A stretch of DNA of 64,000 nucleotides. Source: Gammaproteobacteria bacterium (lineage in GTDB: Bacteria > Pseudomonadota > Gammaproteobacteria > UBA4575). Below are positions 58,358 through 64,000 of the stretch, piece by piece. The stretch covers positions 124,001-188,000 of the forward strand of contig JAJDYY010000002.1 of the NCBI GenBank assembly GCA_022824965.1. Direction: 5' to 3'. The translations under genes and the position numbers were made by a program. Within the stretch, counting starts at the first letter, position 1, and each line of letters starts with the position of its first letter. Below the pieces are notes generated by a model. The model had not been told where the DNA came from. It did not search any database and saw only the letters and a program-made list of their open reading frames with translations.

Positions 58358-59158
58358 CTAGATCTCCAGCACATCGCGCATATCAAAAAGCCCGGAATCC
58401 CGGCCTGACACCCATGCGGCAGCGCGCAGTGCCCCCCTGGCAAAGTTCATCCGGCTGGAAGCACGATGCGTGACTTCAACGCGCTCGCCCTCCCCGGAGA
58501 ACATGACCGTGTGCTCCCCAACGATGTCACCGGCACGAATGGTCTCAAAGCCAATGGTGTTTCTGTCGCGCTTGCCTGTGTGGCCCTGCCGGCCAAAGAC
58601 TGCGCAGTCTGCCAGCTTTCGCCCAAGGCGCTCGGCCACCACCTCACCCATGCGCAACGCGGTTCCCGAAGGCGCATCCACCTTGTGGCGGTGGTGCGCC
58701 TCGATGATCTCGATGTCATAGTCATCGCGCAGCGTGTCGGCGGCGACCTGCAGCAACTTCAGGCACAGGTTCACCCCGACGCTCATGTTCGGTGCGTACA
58801 CGATCGAGATGTCCCGGCCGGCCTCCTGCAGCTTCTGCACCTGGGCCTCGTCCAGACCGGTCGTGCCGATGACCATGGATTTGCCGTGCCTTCGACAGCT
58901 GTCCAGTGACAGCATCGTACATTCGGGTACGGTGAAGTCGATCAGGATGTCGAAATCCTCGCGGCGGCTCTCAAGGTCATGGGCGATGATCACGCCCGTG
59001 GCCCCTACCCCGGCCGTCTCCCCGGCATCGCGGCCGATTGAGTCTGCCGCGGGGGCCTCGAATGCGGCACCCAGGCGCATCTGTGGGTCTTCCATACAGG
59101 CCTGGACCAGCGTCTTTCCCATTCGCCCTGCAGCACCATTGATCCCAAGCGTAAGCAT
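58358..59158 (-). CDS. dapB: 4-hydroxy-tetrahydrodipicolinate reductase
   Basis: Lysine and diaminopimelate biosynthesis enzyme, 266 aa. The N-terminal NAD(P)H Rossmann motif is [16 protein letters not shown]; the catalytic signature is [17 protein letters not shown] chose the ATG at 59158, which has AGAGGA just before it. A TATAAT box on the minus strand at 59195-59190 gives a plausible own promoter. It is separated from carA by the lipoprotein/OMP/TSUP block, whereas dapB and carA are adjacent in many relatives. Confidence 0.97.
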   Translation of the reverse strand: MLTLGINGAAGRMGKTLVQACMEDPQMRLGAAFEAPAADSIGRDAGETAGVGATGVIIAHDLESRREDFDILIDFTVPECTMLSLDSCRRHGKSMVIGTTGLDEAQVQKLQEAGRDISIVYAPNMSVGVNLCLKLLQVAADTLRDDYDIEIIEAHHRHKVDAPSGTALRMGEVVAERLGRKLADCAVFGRQGHTGKRDRNTIGFETIRAGDIVGEHTVMFSGEGERVEVTHRASSRMNFARGALRAAAWVSGRDSGLFDMRDVLEI

Positions 59159-59281
59159 TCCTCTGTCCTCACGAAATATCAGTCGCACGATTATACATTT
59201 GATACCGCACAAGCGATGCTGTCCCGTTTTACGGGTGTGCGGGATGCGCTGCGGAGATGCCCGGACAGGCCCCGGATGGAC

Positions 59282-60406
59282 TCAATGCGACCAGAACTTG
59301 AGCTCGTCGAAGAAACTCTTCACATCATCGGTCCAGGAATGCGAGCGCGGGCTGTGTCGATTTCCGCCCTTGCCGATGTCCTGTGCAAATTTCTCGAGCA
59401 GATCCTTCTGGTGTTTACTCAGATTGACGGGAGTCTCAACGACAATCGTGCAGAGCAGGTCGCCCTGTGCACTGCCACGCACGGGCCGCACGCCCTTGCC
59501 TCGCAGGCGAAACAGGCGCCCGGTCTGTGTTTCGGCCGGGACCTTGAGCTTGACCTTGCCTTTCAGGGTGGGAACTTCCACTTCTCCGCCCAGTGCCGCC
59601 ATGCTAAAACTGATTGGAACTTCACAGTGCAAATCACTGTTTTCTCGAGTAAATAGCTCATGGGGGCGCACGTAGATCTGCACGTACAGATCTCCTGGCG
59701 GACCGTTGTTTGTACCTGCTTCCCCTTCACCGGACAGGCGTATCCGATCCCCGTTGTCGACACCGGCCGGAACCTTGACGGAAAGCTTCTTCGTGACACG
59801 TCTGCGCCCCGTACCTCGACAATAGTCGCACGGAACCCGGATCGTCTTGCCCTTGCCGCGACACCGGGGACAGGTTTGCTGGATTGAAAAAAAGCCCTGC
59901 TGCATGCGGACCTGGCCCGCACCGCCGCAGGTGGCGCAGGTTTCGGCCGAGGTGCCCGGCGCGGCTCCGGACCCGTCGCATTCTTCACAGCTGGCCTGGC
60001 GCGGGATCTCCAGTGTCGACTCGGTGCCAAATACCGCCTCTTCCAGACTGATTTCCAGATCGTGCTGGAGGTCGGAGCCGCGGTATACACGCTGTGAGGA
60101 ACCGCGTCCGCTGCCGAAGATATCCCCGAAGATGTCGCCGAAGATGTCGCCGAAGTCCGCGGTGCTGCCTGCGGCCCCGCCCTGGACCCCGGCGTGGCCG
60201 AACTGGTCATAGGCCTGGCGCTTCTGGGCATCACCGAGGATCTCGTAGGCCTCTTTGGCTTCCTTGAACTTTCGTTCAGCCTCCCGGTCCCCAGGGTTGC
60301 GGTCCGGATGGTATTTCATGGCGAGCCTGCGGTACGCCTTTTTCAACCCGCCTGCATCCGTGGAGCGGTCTACGCCTAGCACCTCGTAATAATCTCTCTT
60401 GCTCAT
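59282..60406 (-). CDS. dnaJ: chaperone protein DnaJ
   Basis: Hsp40 co-chaperone of DnaK, 374 aa. J domain 1-70 with HPD in [11 protein letters not shown]. The G/F region contains [12 protein letters not shown], a triple repeat of the DIF motif encoded by a 12-base direct repeat around 60121-60160. Four zinc-finger repeats follow: [24 protein letters not shown] and CDYCRGTG. It is preceded by a terminator-like hairpin after dnaK. Confidence 0.98.
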   Translation of the reverse strand: MSKRDYYEVLGVDRSTDAGGLKKAYRRLAMKYHPDRNPGDREAERKFKEAKEAYEILGDAQKRQAYDQFGHAGVQGGAAGSTADFGDIFGDIFGDIFGSGRGSSQRVYRGSDLQHDLEISLEEAVFGTESTLEIPRQASCEECDGSGAAPGTSAETCATCGGAGQVRMQQGFFSIQQTCPRCRGKGKTIRVPCDYCRGTGRRRVTKKLSVKVPAGVDNGDRIRLSGEGEAGTNNGPPGDLYVQIYVRPHELFTRENSDLHCEVPISFSMAALGGEVEVPTLKGKVKLKVPAETQTGRLFRLRGKGVRPVRGSAQGDLLCTIVVETPVNLSKHQKDLLEKFAQDIGKGGNRHSPRSHSWTDDVKSFFDELKFWSH

Positions 60407-60410
60407 TGGC

Positions 60411-60456
60411 TATCCAAAAAAACGAAAGTCCGGGCTCGACCAAACGAACCCGGACT
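60411..60456 (-). terminator. partial terminator between dnaK and dnaJ
   Basis: AGTCCGGG/CCCGGACT, extended by TCG/CGA, forms a stem (60427-60456) and on the minus strand is followed by TTTCGTTTTTTT. It would lower dnaJ transcription relative to dnaK, a stoichiometry seen in other bacteria. Confidence 0.65.
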
Positions 60457-60518
60457 GCCAGAACTTCCCTGATCCCGTATCAGAAAAAGGCGTGCGAAGG
60501 ACTATATCAAAGCGCCCT

Positions 60519-62453
60519 TCAGGATTTCTTGCCGTCGTCTACTTCCTCAAACTCGGCATCAACCACGTCCTCTTGACCGGAACCACCGGCAGCGCCTGGT
60601 GCATCTCCCGGATCCCCGGACGGCGCATCGGCGCTGGCCTGGGCATACATGCGCTCAGCCAGCTTGGCCGACGCTTCGGCCAAGGCCTGGGTCTTGGTCT
60701 CGATGACCTCCTGGTTGTCCTTGTCCAGCACTTCCTTCAGGTCCTTGATGGCATTCTCGATCTGCAGCCGCTCCTCCTGCTCGACCTTGTCACCCATCTC
60801 CGCCAGCGACTTCTCCGTGGCATGGATCATCTGGTCCGCCTGGTTCCTCGCACCAACAAGAGCGCTGAACTTCTTGTCCTCTTCCGCATGCGCTTCTGCA
60901 TCCTTGACCATTTTTTCAATCTCGTCATCGGACAGGCCGCTGGAGGCCTTGATTACGATCGACTGTTCCTTTCCGGTCGCCTTGTCCTTGGCCGACACGT
61001 TCAGGATGCCGTTGGCATCGATATCAAAAGTCACCTCAATCTGGGGCATGCCGCGCGGGGCCGGCGGAATATCCGTCAGGTCAAAACGTCCCAGCGACTT
61101 GTTTGCCCCAGCCTGCTCGCGTTCCCCCTGCAACACATGCACGGTCACGGCCGTCTGGTTGTTTTCTGCCGTCGAGAACACCTGCTGCGCATTGGTCGGG
61201 ATGGTGGTGTTTTTTTCGATCAGCCGGGTCATCACCCCGCCAAGGGTCTCAATCCCGAGCGACAACGGTGTGACATCAAGCAGCAGCACGTCCTTGACGT
61301 CACCGCCCAGCACCCCGGCCTGAATGGCTGCGCCCACGGCCACGGCCTCGTCCGGGTTGACGTCCTTGCGCGGCTCCTTGCCGAAAAAGTCCTGTACCAC
61401 CTGCTGCACCTTCGGCATCCGGGTCTGTCCACCCACCAGGATGACGTCGTCGATGTCGGAAGCCGACAGATTGGCATCCTGCAGGGCCTGCTTGCAGGGC
61501 GCGATGGTGCGTTGCACCAGTTCTTCCACCAGGGCTTCGAGCTTGGCCCGCGTAACCTTGATGTTCAGGTGCTTGGGGCCGGACTGGTCTGCCGTGATAT
61601 AGGGCAGGTTCACTTCCGTTTGCTGGCCGGAGGACAATTCGATCTTGGCCTTCTCGGCCGCTTCCTTCAGGCGCTGCAGGGCAAGCGGGTCGTTGTGCAG
61701 GTCAAAACCCTGATCCTTTTTGAATTCGTCTGCCAGGTAGTCGATCAGGCGCATGTCGAAGTCCTCACCCCCCAGGAAGGTATCCCCGTTGGTAGACAGG
61801 ACTTCAAACTGGTGTTCGTCGTCAACTTCAGCAATCTCAATGATCGAGATGTCGAACGTGCCCCCGCCCAGGTCGTACACTGCAATTTTGCTGTCACCAC
61901 GCTTCTTGTCCATGCCGTACGCCAGTGCCGCAGCCGTCGGCTCGTTGATGATGCGTTTCACATCCAGGCCCGCAATCTTGCCGGCATCCTTGGTGGCCTG
62001 GCGCTGCGAGTCGTTGAAGTAGGCAGGGACCGTGATGACGGCCTCGGTGACGTCTTCACCCAGGTATTCCTCGGCGGTCTTTTTCATCTTCATCAGAATG
62101 CGCGCAGAGATTTCCGGCGGCGCCATCTTGTTGTCCTTGGCCTCGACCCAGGCATCGCCGTTATCCGCACGGATGATCTTGTAGGGCACCAGTTTGATGT
62201 CCTTCTGTACGGCATCTTCCTCGAAGCGCCGGCCGATCAGGCGTTTGATCGCAAACAGGGTATTGGTGGGATTGGTGACGGACTGGCGCTTGGCCGACTG
62301 GCCCACCAGGGCCTCGTTGTCTTCCGTAAAAGCGACGATGGAGGGCGTGGTTCGGTCACCCTCACTGTTCTCGATCACCTTGGGCGTTGTGCCTTCCATG
62401 ACGGCCACGCATGAATTGGTGGTACCTAAATCAATACCAATGATCTTACCCAT
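60519..62453 (-). CDS. dnaK: chaperone protein DnaK
   Basis: Hsp70 chaperone, 644 aa. Starts [21 protein letters not shown] (phosphate-1 loop, key IDLGTTNS). [15 protein letters not shown] and [14 protein letters not shown] mark the ATPase domain; the substrate-binding domain follows from about residue 390. The C-terminal lid ends in a Gly-rich linker and an EEVDD-type acidic tail. It has a strong sigma32 promoter 64-91 bases upstream. Confidence 0.99.
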   Translation of the reverse strand: MGKIIGIDLGTTNSCVAVMEGTTPKVIENSEGDRTTPSIVAFTEDNEALVGQSAKRQSVTNPTNTLFAIKRLIGRRFEEDAVQKDIKLVPYKIIRADNGDAWVEAKDNKMAPPEISARILMKMKKTAEEYLGEDVTEAVITVPAYFNDSQRQATKDAGKIAGLDVKRIINEPTAAALAYGMDKKRGDSKIAVYDLGGGTFDISIIEIAEVDDEHQFEVLSTNGDTFLGGEDFDMRLIDYLADEFKKDQGFDLHNDPLALQRLKEAAEKAKIELSSGQQTEVNLPYITADQSGPKHLNIKVTRAKLEALVEELVQRTIAPCKQALQDANLSASDIDDVILVGGQTRMPKVQQVVQDFFGKEPRKDVNPDEAVAVGAAIQAGVLGGDVKDVLLLDVTPLSLGIETLGGVMTRLIEKNTTIPTNAQQVFSTAENNQTAVTVHVLQGEREQAGANKSLGRFDLTDIPPAPRGMPQIEVTFDIDANGILNVSAKDKATGKEQSIVIKASSGLSDDEIEKMVKDAEAHAEEDKKFSALVGARNQADQMIHATEKSLAEMGDKVEQEERLQIENAIKDLKEVLDKDNQEVIETKTQALAEASAKLAERMYAQASADAPSGDPGDAPGAAGGSGQEDVVDAEFEEVDDGKKS

Positions 62454-62516
62454 CGTATATCTCCAAAAATGTCCAGAATCTAGTCAGATATCCGGTTGAA
62501 TCTCGTGTTTTTATGA

Positions 62517-62544
62517 ATATTGGGCCGATTTACGGTGTTTCAAG
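62517..62544 (-). promoter_or_regulatory. sigma32 promoter of dnaK
   Basis: On the minus strand CTTGAAA (62544-62538), exactly the sigma32 -35 box, then 13 bases and CCCAATAT (62524-62517), close to CCCCAT-T. Position and gene both fit. No CIRCE inverted repeat is seen here although hrcA is present upstream. Confidence 0.8.
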
Positions 62545-62586
62545 GCTCACCGATACCCCTGTGATTGAGGATGGACGGGGAATGCG

Positions 62587-63159
62587 TCAGCCGCCGGATT
62601 CCTCCGGCGCCCTGGAAACGATCACCATGGCCGGGCGCAGCAGTCTTTCGTGCAGAGTATACCCCTTTTGCATGACCTGGATGACCGTATTCGGCTCATG
62701 CTCACGACTCTCCTGTGTGGTCATGGCCTGATGCAGGTTCGGGTCAAAGGCCTCCCCGACCGGGTCCACTTCCTCGATGGCAAACTTCTGCAGGGCACTG
62801 ACCAGCACTTTCAGGGTCAGTGCAGTGCCTTCCTGAAGTTTGGCGGCCTCCACTTCTCCTGCATCCAGACCCAGTTCCAGGCTGTCCTTCACCGCCAGCA
62901 GTTCGCTGGCAAACTTCTCGATCGCGTACTTGTGCGTGTTCGAGACGTCACGTTCCGCACGCTTTCGCAGGTTCTCCATCTCGGCCTGCATGCGCAGCAC
63001 CTTGTCGTGGTATTCATCTGCTTTTCTCCTGGCCTTTTCCAGTTCGTCCTGCAGCGAATCCTCTGCTGCCGCGACCTCGGCACCGTTTGCGTCTGCAGTA
63101 TCCGGTGCGGCCTCCTCCTGCACATCGGCCGGATCGGGTTTTTTTACAGTATCAGTCAT
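62587..63159 (-). CDS. grpE: nucleotide exchange factor GrpE
   Basis: Releases ADP from DnaK, 190 aa. The acidic N-terminus (1-45) is followed by the long dimerisation helix (about 45-110, with LRMQAEMENLRKRAERDV) and the beta-wing domain with PNTVIQVMQKGYTLHERLLRPAMVIV (key VMQKGY, LLRPAMV). It lies 49 bases after hrcA. Confidence 0.97.
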   Translation of the reverse strand: MTDTVKKPDPADVQEEAAPDTADANGAEVAAAEDSLQDELEKARRKADEYHDKVLRMQAEMENLRKRAERDVSNTHKYAIEKFASELLAVKDSLELGLDAGEVEAAKLQEGTALTLKVLVSALQKFAIEEVDPVGEAFDPNLHQAMTTQESREHEPNTVIQVMQKGYTLHERLLRPAMVIVSRAPEESGG

Positions 63160-63208
63160 AATTCAGCCTGCCATCGAAAACGGCTCGTCCCAAGACAGCA
63201 TATGTGGG

Positions 63209-64000
63209 CTAGTTTTGAATATTCAAGGCTTCGCCAAGCAGCCGGGCCGTCAGGTCGACGATCGGGATCACCCGGTTGTAGGACATTCGGGTCGGTCCGA
63301 CAACAGCCAGCACGCCCATCACTTCATCATCCACCGTGTAAGGCGAGGAAATGACGCTGCAGTCATCCAGTACCGAATAGCCGGATTCCTGGCCAATGAA
63401 AATCTGCACGCCTTCGGCACAGATACAGCGGTCCAGCAAACGCAGAAATTCCCGCTTCTGGCCGAAGGCCTCGAACAGGCTTCTGAGTTTCTCGATATCC
63501 GACAGGTCGTCGAACTCCATGAGGTTGGTCTGGCCCACGACCACATAATCGGATTGACTGGAGTTGGAGAATATCTGTTCCCCCATCTCCACTGCAGAAC
63601 GCATGAGGTCGTTCATGTGTTCTCGCAGGCGGTCCAGTTCCTGGAGAATCTTCTGCCTTGCCGCCACCAGGTCCTGGCCTGCGCACAGTTCGTTGATGTA
63701 GTTGGCCGCCTGCTGCAGCTCGGCCTCGGTGTAGTCGCGGTCAGCCTGCAAAATCCGGTTCTGCACTTCCCGCTGGTTCATGACCAGGATGGCCAGCACC
63801 CGATGCTCGGACAGCGGCAGGAACTCGATGTGGCGGAACTCGGCACGTTCGATCTTGGGCAGGGTAACCAGTCCCGCCATGCCGGTCAGGCCCGACAGCA
63901 GCGTCGAGGCGCTTTCCACCAGGCTGTTCACATTCTGGGAAGGATCCAGGTTTTCCTTCATCTGCGAGACCACGTCGGTGGTGATCGGCTGGACCTTGAG
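63209..64000 (-). CDS. hrcA: heat-inducible transcription repressor HrcA (5' end outside window)
   Basis: Repressor that binds CIRCE operators of chaperone operons and is itself folded by GroEL. The visible 263 residues are the C-terminal part of a protein of about 340-350; the winged-helix DNA-binding N-terminus lies beyond base 64000 and the frame stays open to the edge. Recognisable parts are FRHIEFLPLSEHRVLAILVMNQ (core LPLSEHRVLAIL), the GQTNLMEF segment, IGQESGYSVLDDCSVISSPY (core IGQES) and GVLAVVGPTRMSYNRVIPIVD. It precedes grpE on the same strand. Confidence 0.95.
   Translation of the reverse strand, partial: LKVQPITTDVVSQMKENLDPSQNVNSLVESASTLLSGLTGMAGLVTLPKIERAEFRHIEFLPLSEHRVLAILVMNQREVQNRILQADRDYTEAELQQAANYINELCAGQDLVAARQKILQELDRLREHMNDLMRSAVEMGEQIFSNSSQSDYVVVGQTNLMEFDDLSDIEKLRSLFEAFGQKREFLRLLDRCICAEGVQIFIGQESGYSVLDDCSVISSPYTVDDEVMGVLAVVGPTRMSYNRVIPIVDLTARLLGEALNIQN

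Noticed and set aside
60399..62414. Plus-strand open frame of 671 codons
   Set aside because: Antisense to dnaK; such long mirror frames are common opposite dnaK.
62454..62586. CIRCE operator between grpE and dnaK
   Set aside because: No TTAGCACTC-N9-GAGTGCTAA-like repeat is present.

Overview
This 64 kb window is chromosomal DNA from a gammaproteobacterium. The housekeeping blocks and their order fit this: hrcA-grpE-dnaK-dnaJ-dapB, carA-carB-greA, ftsH-glmM-tpiA-secG-tRNA-Leu, a 14-gene nuo operon, initiator tRNA-fMet, and rimP-nusA-infB-rbfA-truB. Almost all of them lie on the minus strand, so transcription runs from high to low coordinates. The order secG - tRNA-Leu - nuoA-N - tRNA-fMet - rimP is familiar from Xanthomonas-like gammaproteobacteria. 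I cannot assign a genus. DNA outside the defence island is GC-rich. A Zur operator, an SfnG-type dimethyl sulfone monooxygenase and a half-size TSUP permease would suit an aquatic, sulfur-processing lifestyle, but that is inference.

Layout from low to high coordinates. (1) 1-5675: truB (cut by the window edge), rbfA, infB, nusA and rimP, with a sigma70 promoter and an attenuator-like terminator before rimP. (2) 5.8-12.8 kb, accessory: an unknown 102-aa protein, an SfnG-like monooxygenase, ribBA, a zinc-uptake operon under a Zur box (His-rich outer-membrane protein, ZnuA-like and ZnuB-like proteins, but no ATPase), and an exported rhodanese. (3) 13.0-15.4 kb: a small island remnant (AlpA regulator and P4-type integrase) against the 3' end of tRNA-fMet. 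(4) 15.6-30.1 kb: nuoN to nuoA, all 14 subunits of NADH dehydrogenase I. (5) 30.3-31.8 kb: a nitroreductase and an unknown membrane protein. (6) 31.96-44.17 kb: a 12.2 kb genomic island in tRNA-Leu(GAG), bounded by a 16-bp direct repeat. It carries a complete QatABCD anti-phage system, a 53-aa membrane protein, an EcoRII-like restriction-modification-Vsr operon, an apparent GHKL-ATPase gene remnant, AlpA, and two tyrosine recombinases. (7) 44.3-54.3 kb: secG, tpiA, glmM, ftsH, greA, carB and carA. (8) 54.5-58.2 kb, accessory: two related surface-lipoprotein genes (one apparently frameshifted), a beta-barrel protein and a TSUP permease. (9) 58.4-64 kb: dapB, dnaJ, dnaK (with a clear sigma32 promoter), grpE and hrcA (cut by the window edge).

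The most informative story is evolutionary. Two closely related P4-type integrases sit beside the two tRNA genes that flank the nuo operon, and near both lie the same AlpA gene, the same 13-bp inverted-repeat arm sites and the same 49-bp hairpin repeat. The tRNA-Leu copy is an intact defence island with both ends recognisable. The tRNA-fMet copy is a remnant whose far end I could not find.
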